Assembly: GCF_030812315.1 (NCBI RefSeq)
Contig: NZ_JAUSSM010000010.1
Coordinates: 62,001-126,000, forward strand
DNA: 64,000 nt
Reading direction: 5' to 3'
Origin: Arthrobacter oryzae
Lineage (GTDB): Bacteria > Actinomycetota > Actinomycetes > Actinomycetales > Micrococcaceae
A program made the translations under genes and the position numbers. Below are positions 26,213-35,229 of this stretch, piece by piece. The first letter of the stretch is position 1; each line of letters begins with the position of its first letter. The notes below the pieces were generated by a model. That model did no database searches, was not told the origin of the DNA, and saw nothing but the letters and a program-made list of their open reading frames with translations.

Positions 26213-27720
26213 CAGCGATCTCAACGCACGTGACCGCAGAAGGGCAGCAGATGGCGAACTCTGCCATCCAGCCGATCCTTCCCGGTTTTTACCCTGACCC
26301 CACCATCTGCAGGGCAGGGCAGGACTACTACCTGTCGACCTCCAGTTTCGAGTACTTCCCGGGTGCGCCCATCTTCCACAGCACGGACCTGGTGAACTGG
26401 ACTCAGACGGGGCATATCCTGGACCGCCGAAGCCAATTCAGACTGGGCAACCCGCTTCCATCGACCGGCATCTATGGTTCCACCCTTCGCGAGCACGACG
26501 GAATCTTCTGGTTCGTTACCACCAACGTCAGTGACTTTGGCGCCGGGCAGGTGTTGGTGCACGCGACCGACGCCGCCGGCCCCTGGAGCGAGCCGGTGTT
26601 CATCGGGGGTGCCATCGGCATCGACCCTGATTTGTGCTGGGATGACAACGGCGACTGTTACCTGAGCTGGAAGGCCATGAACTTCACCGAAGGTGAAATC
26701 GGGATTCTGCAAGCCCGCCTTGATACGGGTACAGGAATGCTTCGTGATGTGCCATACCCGATCTGGCAAGGCAGCGGAATGGATGCGGTTGAAGCGCCCC
26801 ATCTTTACCACATCGACGATTTCTGGTATCTCCTGCTGGCAGAGGGCGGCACCGAACGCGGCCACTGCGTGACCGCTGCCCGCAGCATGCATCCATCGGG
26901 CCCTTTTGAACCCTGTCCCAGCAACCCGGTGTTCACCCACCGCAGTTCGATCCACCCCGTCCAGAACGTCGGGCATGCTGACCTCGTCCAGACACCTGAC
27001 GGCGGATGGGCTGCGGTGTACCTTGGTGTACGTCCCAAGGGGTCCACGCCGGGATTCCATGTTCTGGGCCGTGAAACCTTTCTTGCGGGCATCGACTGGG
27101 TGGACGGGTGGCCGGTCTTCGACGAGGGGCGCTTTCACGTCCCGACAGCAGACACCGCATTTTCGGACGATTTTTCCGCCCCGCACCTGAACCCGCGGTG
27201 GGTGGTACCGGCGGGGGAGCCGGAGAACGTCATCCAGCGCAACCCAAATGGTGGCATGACGTTGCTACCCATGCCGGATGGTTCGCCGGGAATGTTGTGC
27301 ACCCGTGTGACGGATCTGAGGTGGACAGCCACAGCGACCATCGAGGGACAGGGCAGCTTCCTACTGCGAATGGATGACAGGTACTCCTACGGGGTCACCG
27401 TTCGATCCGATGTCGTTCAGGCGTGGGCCCGTATCGGCGGGCTGACGTTTGACCTGGGATCGTGCCCTGCTGACGCAACCACCACCGCGCACATTGAAAG
27501 CGTCCCCGCTAACTCTCCAACGGTCCCCCTGGGCCATGGCGGGCCGGATGACGTTTTGCTCTCTGTCGTTCAAGAGACGGGTACCGTCCAGTTGGGCCGC
27601 TTGGATGGGCGGCATCTGTCCACGGAGGTCGCGTCCGGATTTACAGGGCGCATGTTGGCCCTCGAAGGCGCCGAAACCAGCGGGTCCATCCTGTCAGTCA
27701 ATTACACCCCTCAAATCTAG
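26209..27720 (+). CDS. GH43 glycosidase, paralogue of the 12122 gene
   Basis: This 503-residue cytoplasmic enzyme is strongly similar along its length to the GH43 at 12122. The catalytic set is Asp30 (GFYPDP), Asp139 (GIDPDLCW) and Glu195 (AVEAPHLYHI), followed by a C-terminal beta-sandwich (FSDDFSAPHLNPRWVVP). The ATG at 26209 overlaps the GH78 stop codon (ATGA), so the two are translationally coupled; an in-frame ATG at 26251 is an alternative. It is expected to remove arabinofuranosyl or xylosyl residues from the same imported oligosaccharide that the rhamnosidase trims. Keeping two paralogues in one region may reflect two linkage types. Confidence 0.9.
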   Translation: MTAISTHVTAEGQQMANSAIQPILPGFYPDPTICRAGQDYYLSTSSFEYFPGAPIFHSTDLVNWTQTGHILDRRSQFRLGNPLPSTGIYGSTLREHDGIFWFVTTNVSDFGAGQVLVHATDAAGPWSEPVFIGGAIGIDPDLCWDDNGDCYLSWKAMNFTEGEIGILQARLDTGTGMLRDVPYPIWQGSGMDAVEAPHLYHIDDFWYLLLAEGGTERGHCVTAARSMHPSGPFEPCPSNPVFTHRSSIHPVQNVGHADLVQTPDGGWAAVYLGVRPKGSTPGFHVLGRETFLAGIDWVDGWPVFDEGRFHVPTADTAFSDDFSAPHLNPRWVVPAGEPENVIQRNPNGGMTLLPMPDGSPGMLCTRVTDLRWTATATIEGQGSFLLRMDDRYSYGVTVRSDVVQAWARIGGLTFDLGSCPADATTTAHIESVPANSPTVPLGHGGPDDVLLSVVQETGTVQLGRLDGRHLSTEVASGFTGRMLALEGAETSGSILSVNYTPQI

Positions 27721-27730
27721 GAAGATTTCC

Positions 27731-29494
27731 ATGCCTTTCACGAAGAATGCTCTACTCAGGGACATCCTGGCAGACCCTGCCGCTTCCCGGGTTCTGGAGC
27801 TGCACATTCCCGGGTTCGCCACCTGGAATGACTGGTCCCTTGCACCCTTGGCTACCTTGGACGAAGTATCGCATTGGGCGCGCGGCGTCGGTGAGCAGTC
27901 CCCGGACCTTAATGCACTTTGGCAGGATATGGCTGATGTCGAATCGTCCCCCGCTGTAGTCTCCGCTGACCGTGCCCCGATGCCTGCCATCTGGGGAGAC
28001 AGGGAAGCCGGCGGCCACGAGCGGGCTTCTGCCCAGGTCCCAGCGATCCCTTCCGAACAGTGGGGTGTGGCCGAAGTTGCGCTGGCAGGACCATCAACCG
28101 GGAACCCGTTCACCGAGATTGAACTCGAAGCGACCTTCCGTTCCGGCAGCGATGCCGTGCGCGTAGGCGGCTTCTACGACGGCGAAGGCACATACCGAAT
28201 CCGATTCATGCCACCGCATGCCGGCACGTGGCAATTCGTGGTGAAATCCAATTCCGATGAACTCAACGGAGCCGTGGGGTCCGTTGAGGCTACGGCGCCC
28301 GCGGGGGGCAACCATGGTCCCGTAGGCATCCGCGGGACCTTCCACTTCGCTTATGCCGACGGCACGCCCTACCTGCCGTTCGGGACTACCGCCTACGCCT
28401 GGACCAACCAAAGCACCGAACTGCAGGAAAAGACACTGCGGACCTTGGCCGAAAGCCCCTTCACCAAAATCCGCATGGGCGTATTTCCCAAGTCTTACTC
28501 CTACAACACAAACGAGCCCGAGAGCTTTGCCTTCGAGCGGCACCCAGATGGCAGCTGGGACTTCAGCAGGTTCAACCCCGCCTTTTTCCGCAACCTCGAA
28601 CAGCGGATTGAAGGATTGAGGGCGCTGGGGATCGAAGCAGACCTGATCCTGTTCCACCCCTATGACCGGTGGGGCTTCTCCGCCATGCCGGCCTGGGCAG
28701 ATGACCTCTACCTGCGGTACATCGTCCGCAGGCTCGGCGCCGCCCGCAATGTCTGGTGGTCCTTGGCCAATGAGTACGACTTTATGAATACCAAGAACGA
28801 GCAGGACTGGGAACGGTTCGCCTCCATCGTGGGACAGGAAGACCACGTGGGCCACCTCCTCTCCATCCACAACGGAGCTTCCTTTTACGACTATTCACGG
28901 CCTTGGGTAACCCACTGCAGCGTTCAGCGCACTGACAACTACTTGTCCGCCGAGAACACCGACACCTGGCGCGAGCGCTGGGGGAAACCCGTGCTCGTCG
29001 ACGAGGTTGGCTATGAAGGTGATGTTGCCGAAGGTTGGGGGAACCTCAGCCCTCAGGAGTTGGTCCGTCGCTGCTGGGAAGGCGCAGTCCGGGGCGGATA
29101 CGTCACTCACGGGGAGACGTACCTGGACGCCGATGACGTCATTTGGTGGGCCAAGGGGGGCAGTCTCAAGGGTGAATCACCCGAACGAATCGGGTTCCTC
29201 CGGCGGCTGGTGGCTGAGGCTCCCAGCGCTCGATGGGATCCACTCCCCGGAGACTGGGACTCCCGCACCGGAGGCGACCAGGACCATCGGGTCATATACC
29301 TCGGGATCGGGAGGCCACGTTTCCGCTCGGTCCTGGTTCCGCCCGGAGATTCCTGGCATGTGGACGTGATCGATACGTGGAACATGACAATAACGACGCT
29401 GCCGGAACCGGTTGAAGGCCGGGTCATTGTCCATTTGCCCGGCCGCGAATACATGGCGATCCGGGTCCGCCGGGCTACGAGCACAACCAACTGA
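27731..29494 (+). CDS. GH140-like glycosidase (DUF5060/DUF4038/DUF5605), candidate apiosidase 1
   Basis: This 587-residue cytoplasmic protein opens with a small helical domain (about 7-50, ALLRDILADPAASRVLELHIPG). A DUF5060-type beta domain follows (about 110-190, GNPFTEIELEATF, GGFYDGEGTYRIRF), then a TIM barrel of the DUF4038 class starting at FHFAYADGTPYLPFGTTAYA. Likely catalytic glutamates are Glu348 (WWSLANEYDF) and Glu425 (VLVDEVGYEG). A C-terminal DUF5605-like beta domain closes it. DUF4038 proteins include GH140 apiosidases acting on rhamnogalacturonan II. The adjacent ApnL-like gene supports an apiose role, but other furanosides remain possible. AGGAAGA precedes the ATG; the longer frame from 27449 lies inside the previous gene. 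Confidence 0.75.
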   Translation: MPFTKNALLRDILADPAASRVLELHIPGFATWNDWSLAPLATLDEVSHWARGVGEQSPDLNALWQDMADVESSPAVVSADRAPMPAIWGDREAGGHERASAQVPAIPSEQWGVAEVALAGPSTGNPFTEIELEATFRSGSDAVRVGGFYDGEGTYRIRFMPPHAGTWQFVVKSNSDELNGAVGSVEATAPAGGNHGPVGIRGTFHFAYADGTPYLPFGTTAYAWTNQSTELQEKTLRTLAESPFTKIRMGVFPKSYSYNTNEPESFAFERHPDGSWDFSRFNPAFFRNLEQRIEGLRALGIEADLILFHPYDRWGFSAMPAWADDLYLRYIVRRLGAARNVWWSLANEYDFMNTKNEQDWERFASIVGQEDHVGHLLSIHNGASFYDYSRPWVTHCSVQRTDNYLSAENTDTWRERWGKPVLVDEVGYEGDVAEGWGNLSPQELVRRCWEGAVRGGYVTHGETYLDADDVIWWAKGGSLKGESPERIGFLRRLVAEAPSARWDPLPGDWDSRTGGDQDHRVIYLGIGRPRFRSVLVPPGDSWHVDVIDTWNMTITTLPEPVEGRVIVHLPGREYMAIRVRRATSTTN

Positions 29495-29564
29495 CCTACG
29501 GTCCATAAGGGCCACTGATCCGCAGTTTTCGCGGCAGAAACAATCAATCTTGTGAGGAAACAGG

Positions 29565-30842
29565 ATGACTTCTTCCGTGAAACCGGACCGTTCAGGGCAG
29601 CGAACCGTTGCTCTGTCCGACGAGGGCTTCCCTCTCTATGGACTTCTTGCACTCTCCGGGGCAATTTTCATTTCCATGGCCACGGAGTTTCTGCCCGGCG
29701 GGCTGATCCCGCAGATCGCTGCAGACTTCGACCGGTCAGCAGGAGACGCCGGACACCTCATAACGATCTTTGCACTCACCGTCATCCTTACGGCAGCCCC
29801 CGTCGCCATCCTTACCCGCCGGGTCCCGCGGAAGGCGTTGATACTCATTGCTTTCGCCCTGATTGGTATGGGCAACATCGCCACGGTCTTGTCGCCGTCG
29901 TTTGAGTTCCTGCTGGCTGCACGGGTTGTGGGAGCCCTCGCACATGGGGCGTTCTGGTCCGTGGTGGCCGCATACCCGGCCCATCTTGTTCGTCCCACTC
30001 AGCTTGCCAAAGCAACCGCGCTCACGGCTGCCGGCGGATCAGTCGCAGGAGTTGTGGGAATACCTCTGGGAAACGCTGTTGGACAGGCCTTCGGATGGCG
30101 CGTCTCCTTCGGGGTCCTGGCAGCGCTGGTTGTGCTGACTGGATTGCTGATGGCCTGGAAGCTGCCACCCATCGCCGTCCCACGCAGCATAAAACACTCC
30201 TCAAAAGGGCCTCCTGCCGCGCGCCGGGATGCGACGCTTCCGGCGATCCTGATCGTGTGCCTGCTCTTCATCCTTGTGGTGGGCGCCCAAAACAGTTTTG
30301 GAACGTTCAACGTGGTGTGGTTGCTGGATGTAGCCCACGTGGCGCCTGCGGCTGTTCCCATCATGCTCTTCATAGGTGGTGTGGCCAGTGCCGTGGGAGT
30401 GGCCCTGACCGGAGTTCTGTACAACAAGTTCCCCATCCGGCTCTTCCTCGTTTCCATCGCTGTCCTTGCGGGGCTTCTTGGATCCCTGCCAGTTGTGGCG
30501 GGCTCCGAGCCGGCCGTGTGGCTGTTGTCGGCTTTGCTGGGTGCAGTTTTCGGTGGTGTGCCCATCATGCTGCAAACACGCATGATGATCTCGGCATCCC
30601 CCCGGATGCGCAATGCAGCCGCCGCATTGCAAACAACGGCCATCAACATCGGGATCGGCGGAGGAGCTTTCATGGGCGGTGTAGTGCTTGACCGGATCTC
30701 ACTTGACGCCCTGCCGTTCTGGGCTGCCATCTGCATGCTGGTAGCCCTTGCAGCCGCGGGTGTTTGGGAAATTTACAATGAACGGCGCCGAAATAACGGG
30801 CCACGAAAAGAGAAAGTAGTAAACCATGGCGTTTATGGGTGA
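29565..30842 (+). CDS. MFS transporter, AraJ/sugar-efflux-like
   Basis: This 425-residue membrane protein has 12 predicted helices. FISMATEFLPGGLIPQIAADFDRS and GALAHGAFWSVVAAYPAHLV resemble the drug:H+ antiporter-1 branch that includes AraJ and sugar-efflux proteins. A positively charged cytoplasmic loop (SIKHSSKGPPAARRDA) separates the two six-helix halves. GAGG lies 8 bases before the ATG. Its 3' end overlaps the next gene by 17 bp. Sitting between two GH140-like genes, it could export a released sugar that would otherwise accumulate, or import a monosaccharide; the direction is not readable from sequence. Confidence 0.8.
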   Translation: MTSSVKPDRSGQRTVALSDEGFPLYGLLALSGAIFISMATEFLPGGLIPQIAADFDRSAGDAGHLITIFALTVILTAAPVAILTRRVPRKALILIAFALIGMGNIATVLSPSFEFLLAARVVGALAHGAFWSVVAAYPAHLVRPTQLAKATALTAAGGSVAGVVGIPLGNAVGQAFGWRVSFGVLAALVVLTGLLMAWKLPPIAVPRSIKHSSKGPPAARRDATLPAILIVCLLFILVVGAQNSFGTFNVVWLLDVAHVAPAAVPIMLFIGGVASAVGVALTGVLYNKFPIRLFLVSIAVLAGLLGSLPVVAGSEPAVWLLSALLGAVFGGVPIMLQTRMMISASPRMRNAAAALQTTAINIGIGGGAFMGGVVLDRISLDALPFWAAICMLVALAAAGVWEIYNERRRNNGPRKEKVVNHGVYG

Positions 30843-32568
30843 ACACACGAAAGCCCGATTGATTCTTGACTACGAGGCCGGCAGGGCAGCGTTGTCTGAA
30901 GCACTGCCGGAATTCACCAGCCACCCCGAAAACTTTGGGAGTGCCGGCGATCTGCCCATTGGGGCTTTGGCGACAGTATTCCGCGTGAAGGAAGCCGCGC
31001 AAGAGAAGCTGTGGCTCAAGCTTTCCACCATAGAGGTGCCCGACCGTGTGGAAGTTCCGCCCATAGCTCCCGACCCCGGCTACGAAGTGCCAGACGTTGC
31101 CCTCGCGTCGGCACGGATCAGCGTTCCGGCAGCCGGACGAGTCAACGAGACTGTGGAAATTGCCTTCGAAGGACCTTCACACGGCAACCCGTTCACCGAC
31201 GTCGAACTCCATGCGTACTTCTCACTGGACGGCGAGGAAATCCGTGTAGGGGGTTTCTACGACGGAAACGGACGGTATCTGGTTCGTTTCCTTCCGGAAA
31301 GGCCAGGGCAGTGGCAGTTCAGGACAGAGTCAACCGCACGGTCCCTCAACGGGCACGCCGGCACTGTCCGTGTTGAACCTGGTCCTGCCCGCGGTGCGGT
31401 ACGCGTAGCAGAGACGTTCCACTTCTCTTACGCCGACGGCGAGGTGTACCGGCCCGTGGGGACCACTCTTTATGCGTGGACCCATCAGAGTCCTGAACTG
31501 GAAAAAAAGACCCTGGAGACGCTGTCGACCAGCCCTTTCACCAAAGTCCGGATGTGCGTCTTTCCCAAGGGGTATATCTTCAATGACAACGACCCTGGAC
31601 TCTACCCCTTCGAACAGGATGACGAAACCTGGGATACCAGCCGCTTTAACCCGAGATTCTTCCAGCACCTCGAAGACCGCATCCGCGATCTGGGCGCGCT
31701 GGGCATCGAAGCGGACGTCATTTTGTTCCACCCCTACGATCGTTGGGGTTTCCAGGATTTGGGAGCAGCAGCGGATGACCGGTACCTTCGCTACGTTGTG
31801 CGCCGCCTGGCAGCCATTCCCAACGTGTGGTGGTCGTTGGCCAACGAGTATGACTTCCTCACCGCAAAAACGTCCCGGGACTGGGAGCGCTTCGCCAAAA
31901 TCGTCACGGAAGAAGATCACGCCAACCACCTTTTGTCCATCCACAACGGCACCCGGGTCTACGACTTCTCCGCGCAGTGGGCGACCCATTGCAGTCTCCA
32001 GAAAGTCGATTACTACAAGTCTGCTGAGCTGGTTGAGGACCTGCGCGAAAAGTGGGGCAAGCCGGTCGTCATGGATGAAATCGGATACGAGGGTGACCTT
32101 GAACACGAATGGGGAAACCTTTCTGCCCAGGAAGTTGTCCGGCGAGTTTGGGAAACGAATCTGCGCGGAGGCTACTATACCCACGGCGAAACCTACTATC
32201 ACCCCGACGATGTACTGTGGTGGGCCAAGGGCGGGGAACTGGTCGGCCAGAGCGCAGACAGGATCGCATTCCTCGACAAGCTTGTCGCCGAGTCCCCGAC
32301 ACGGCGTCTCGAGCCACTGTCTCTCGCCGGCGTTCCCACTCCTGCCGGCGGCGTCGCAGGAGAGTACGAACTCCATTACTACGGCTACAGCCAGTGCCGG
32401 TATGTGACCCTGAGTGTCCCTGAGGGACGCGACGCGGTCATTGACATTATTGACACGTGGGCCATGACCACTGACACGTTGCCTGGAACTTACTCCGGCC
32501 GGCCTCGCGTTGAGTTGCCCGCCCGTCCCTTCATGGCTGTGCGCGTCCGTGTAAACAAGGCACCGTAA
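30826..32568 (+). CDS. GH140-like glycosidase (DUF5060/DUF4038/DUF5605), candidate apiosidase 2
   Basis: This 580-residue paralogue of the 27731 gene has the same domain order: a short helical N-terminal domain (about 8-60), a DUF5060-type domain (about 100-185, GNPFTDVELHAYF, GGFYDGNGRYLVRF), a DUF4038 barrel starting at FHFSYADGEVYRPVGTTLYA and a C-terminal beta domain. Glu341 (WWSLANEYDF) and Glu418 (VVMDEIGYEG) are the likely catalytic pair. The N-terminal domain is far more divergent than the barrel. Its start overlaps the MFS gene by 17 bp and its stop overlaps the next start by 1 bp, showing tight coupling. Two copies suggest activity on two different linkages or substituents. Confidence 0.75.
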   Translation: MAFMGEHTKARLILDYEAGRAALSEALPEFTSHPENFGSAGDLPIGALATVFRVKEAAQEKLWLKLSTIEVPDRVEVPPIAPDPGYEVPDVALASARISVPAAGRVNETVEIAFEGPSHGNPFTDVELHAYFSLDGEEIRVGGFYDGNGRYLVRFLPERPGQWQFRTESTARSLNGHAGTVRVEPGPARGAVRVAETFHFSYADGEVYRPVGTTLYAWTHQSPELEKKTLETLSTSPFTKVRMCVFPKGYIFNDNDPGLYPFEQDDETWDTSRFNPRFFQHLEDRIRDLGALGIEADVILFHPYDRWGFQDLGAAADDRYLRYVVRRLAAIPNVWWSLANEYDFLTAKTSRDWERFAKIVTEEDHANHLLSIHNGTRVYDFSAQWATHCSLQKVDYYKSAELVEDLREKWGKPVVMDEIGYEGDLEHEWGNLSAQEVVRRVWETNLRGGYYTHGETYYHPDDVLWWAKGGELVGQSADRIAFLDKLVAESPTRRLEPLSLAGVPTPAGGVAGEYELHYYGYSQCRYVTLSVPEGRDAVIDIIDTWAMTTDTLPGTYSGRPRVELPARPFMAVRVRVNKAP

Positions 32569-34316
32569 TGGCAAGCAACCGTGAACGGCTCTTCGCAGCA
32601 TCTGACGTGATCGAGGCAGGAGCATGGCGGGCCGAACTGCGCAACGACGAAATCGCCGTCATCAACTACGCAGGCGTTCCCGTGGTGCGGGGAATCCGTG
32701 CGGTGGTCCGGGACCGGGACTGGCAGACGCTGGTCCCGGCCGTTCGGGCCGTCCAACGTTCCGCCTCCGCGGAGGGCTTTTGTTTGCTCCTTGAGGTCGA
32801 ATTCGAAGGGTTCGGCTGCCGGTACAACGCCACATTGAGCATTGTTTTTTCCGTAGATTCCCTCGAAGTGGTGTTCGAAGGTGAATCGCCCGCCGATTTC
32901 CACAGCAACCGCATCGGACTCGTGGTGCTTCACAGAACGGATGAGGCCGGACGAGACGTTCTCATCGGGGAAACCTCAGGCGGCCACACGCCGTCGAGAT
33001 TCCCGGTAGACATCAGCCCACACCAGCCTTTCCGGAATGTCGCAACCATGCAATGGCAGCGTGACGGGGTTGATTTTGGGCTGGAACTCAGCGGCGATGT
33101 TTTCGAAACCGAAGACCAGCGCAACTGGACTGACGCGTCGTTTAAGACATACAGCCGGCCACTGTCCCTGCCCTTCCCCATGGAGGTTCCGGCCGGAAGC
33201 CGGATCCGCCAGAGTGTGAAGGTGACGGCATCAGCTGCTCAGATACCCGCACCTGAGATCAACCCTGGCGCAGACCTGGTCATCACCTCAACTGTTACTT
33301 CGGTCGTGCCTGCTTTGTCATTGCCTATAGTCTCCACCCCTGATCTGCAGACGGTATCCGGGTTATTGCCGGCAGTGGAGTCCGTGCTGGTCGAACTGGT
33401 CGCAGGGACGCCAAAAGCAGCCGAACTGGCCAAGCAGGCCGCAGAACAGGCCAAGGCCCTCAACGTGCCCTTGGATGTGAGGCTGAGCGCCGAAACACCG
33501 GATCAAATACGTGGGTTGCTTCAATTGGTTCCCACCCGGAACATCGTGCGGCTCGGAGTTTTCCATGCCACCCGCCATGTCACGGAACCGGACTTGTGGG
33601 AGGCATTGAAGTTCGCGGCTGCCGAGGCAGGTGTGGCGTCCTCGCTCATCGCCGGTGCCCGCTCGCATTTCACCGAGCTCAACCGCAACGCCCGGACGGT
33701 GCCCTGTGATGCCGAAGCGTTGACGTACAGCATGACACCACAGATGCACGCCACCGAGGTGCCCCATCTGGTGGAGAGCCTGCCGATGCAGAGCCTCACA
33801 GCACGTAACGCACTGCGGATCTCGGGGGGCCGTCCACTGCACATTGGGCCGGTCACGCTCAAACCGCGGTTCAACGCAGTATCCACATCCGCAGGCCGGG
33901 ATGGAACCGGCGGGGAAGCTTCCAGCGATCCCCTCCAAGCAGACCCATTTGCAGCGGCCTGGATGTTGGGCAGTATCGCGGCCCTCAGCATTCCCGGCGT
34001 TGAGAGCATCAGCTATTTCGCATCGGTGGGACCAGGCGGCATCAGTTCGTCGACGGGTTTGACTCCCGCTGGGAAACTTCTGAAGTCCCTCGCCACCCAA
34101 CGCGGCCTCAACATCCTTGAAACACGGGGGAGTCGACACGGTTTGGTCCTATACCCCGTACAGGCAGAGAGCGGCATTGACCTTTACGCGGCCAACCTGA
34201 CCGCCGAAGGAATGTCCGAGAGCGTGCAACTCCCCGACGGCACCACCAAGGAATTGGTCCTTGAACCATGGACAGCTACCCTCCAGCACTTGGCAACAGA
34301 AAGAAGGACAACATGA
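32568..34316 (+). CDS. apnL: D-apionate lactonase-like protein (ApnL family candidate)
   Basis: This 582-residue cytoplasmic protein has no signal peptide. The N-terminal third is a beta-rich domain (GAWRAELRNDEIAVINYAGVPVVRGI onwards). The middle, from about residue 275, looks like a TIM barrel (VESVLVELVAGTPKAAELAKQ, VRLGVFHATRHVTEP, ISGGRPLHIGPVTLKPRFNA), and a small C-terminal beta domain follows. This three-part layout and start match my recollection of the D-apionate lactonase family, which opens D-apionolactone to D-apionate in apiose catabolism. The match is from memory and unverified. The neighbours, two GH140-like enzymes and a dehydrogenase, fit that pathway. It overlaps the SDR gene by ATGA at 34313-34316. 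Confidence 0.5.
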   Translation: MASNRERLFAASDVIEAGAWRAELRNDEIAVINYAGVPVVRGIRAVVRDRDWQTLVPAVRAVQRSASAEGFCLLLEVEFEGFGCRYNATLSIVFSVDSLEVVFEGESPADFHSNRIGLVVLHRTDEAGRDVLIGETSGGHTPSRFPVDISPHQPFRNVATMQWQRDGVDFGLELSGDVFETEDQRNWTDASFKTYSRPLSLPFPMEVPAGSRIRQSVKVTASAAQIPAPEINPGADLVITSTVTSVVPALSLPIVSTPDLQTVSGLLPAVESVLVELVAGTPKAAELAKQAAEQAKALNVPLDVRLSAETPDQIRGLLQLVPTRNIVRLGVFHATRHVTEPDLWEALKFAAAEAGVASSLIAGARSHFTELNRNARTVPCDAEALTYSMTPQMHATEVPHLVESLPMQSLTARNALRISGGRPLHIGPVTLKPRFNAVSTSAGRDGTGGEASSDPLQADPFAAAWMLGSIAALSIPGVESISYFASVGPGGISSSTGLTPAGKLLKSLATQRGLNILETRGSRHGLVLYPVQAESGIDLYAANLTAEGMSESVQLPDGTTKELVLEPWTATLQHLATERRTT

Positions 34317-35071
34317 CCAGCAACCGACTCTCCGGCAAGAGCGCCCTTGTCACAGGAGCGGGTTCCGGTATAGGGCTTGCGGTGGCCCAACGATTCGCAG
34401 CTGAAGGTGCGCAGGTTTTTTTCGCGGACATCAACGTTGAGGCGGCCTCAAAGGCAGCCGCGGAGACGGGCACCGACCGTGCAATGCCAGTACACATGGA
34501 TGTCTCCAACGAAGCCAGTGTCCAGGACGCGTTCAGCCTGGCAACCAAGGCCCAGGCGTTGGATATCGTTGTCGCCAATGCTGGAGTTCAACTGTTCGGA
34601 CAGGACGCGAAGGTGGGCGACCTGGACCTTGACGTTTGGGAACGTACAGTGTCCATTAACCAACGCGGCGCCTTCTTGACACTTAAGCACGCTGTGCGCG
34701 CGATGGGGAGCCGGGGAGGATCGATCATCGTCACTGGTAGTCCCACGGCAGTCGTGGCCTGCGGACAGACTTTCTCGGCGTATACAAGCTCCAAGGCTGG
34801 AGTCCATGGGTTGGCCCGCGTGGTCGCTGCGGACTATGCAGCCTCCGGGATCCGGGTCAACATCGTGGTCCCCGGATACACCGAAACGCCGCTTGTCCAG
34901 ACGATCGCTGATGACCCGGAGAGCCGGGCCGGGTTGGTGAACGCAACCATGCTCGGAAGGGCTGGCCGGGCTGCCGACGTCGAAGGCATCATGGTCTACC
35001 TTGCGAGCGATGATTCATCGTATGCGACCGGGGGCATCTTTACTGTGGATGGAGGCCTGACGGCCCTCTGA
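34313..35071 (+). CDS. Short-chain dehydrogenase/reductase, candidate aldose 1-dehydrogenase
   Basis: This 252-residue SDR has the cofactor motif TGAGSGIG near residues 12-19, NAG at the usual place, a catalytic Ser in VTGSP and YTSSK as the Tyr-Lys pair. It ends with the C-terminal GGIFTVDGG strand. The Asp in FFADINVEAA after beta-2 favours NAD(H). The ATG at 34313 overlaps the preceding stop and follows AAGAAGGA; the longer frame from 34268 is rejected. It closes the 17-kb operon. Position suggests oxidation of a released sugar such as apiose or rhamnose to its lactone, the step before the ApnL-like lactonase. Known apiose dehydrogenases may belong to another family, so this is inference. 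Confidence 0.8.
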   Translation: MTSNRLSGKSALVTGAGSGIGLAVAQRFAAEGAQVFFADINVEAASKAAAETGTDRAMPVHMDVSNEASVQDAFSLATKAQALDIVVANAGVQLFGQDAKVGDLDLDVWERTVSINQRGAFLTLKHAVRAMGSRGGSIIVTGSPTAVVACGQTFSAYTSSKAGVHGLARVVAADYAASGIRVNIVVPGYTETPLVQTIADDPESRAGLVNATMLGRAGRAADVEGIMVYLASDDSSYATGGIFTVDGGLTAL

Positions 35072-35097
35072 TTCGTTCCCTGCAGAATTTCCGGGTC

Positions 35098-35136
35098 GGT
35101 CCTCGCCAATCTCTGGCGGGGACCTTCAGTTTTTTC
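35098..35136 (+). terminator. Intrinsic terminator of the glycan operon
   Basis: A 10-bp stem GGTCCTCGCC/GGCGGGGACC (one G-T pair) with a 7-base loop, followed by TTCAGTTTTTT, 26 bp after the SDR stop. Confidence 0.85.
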
Positions 35137-35160
35137 AGGCATTCAGTCAGGGCACGACAA

Positions 35161-35195
35161 TGACCGGAGTCCAGCCATGAGCTGGACCCCGGTCA
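35161..35195 (-). terminator. Hairpin after the secreted hydrolase gene
   Basis: A 15-bp near-perfect stem (TGACCGGAGTCCAGC pairing with GCTGGACCCCGGTCA) with loop CATGA. It lies 35 bp past the minus-strand stop at 35230. There is no T-tract. Confidence 0.6.
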
Positions 35196-35229
35196 TGTCG
35201 CGGCATTTGCTGTGGGTCAGCCATGGGCC

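Noticed and set aside
27449..27730. N-terminal extension of the first GH140-like protein
   Set aside because: It overlaps the end of the GH43 coding region in another frame; the ATG at 27731 has a good ribosome site.
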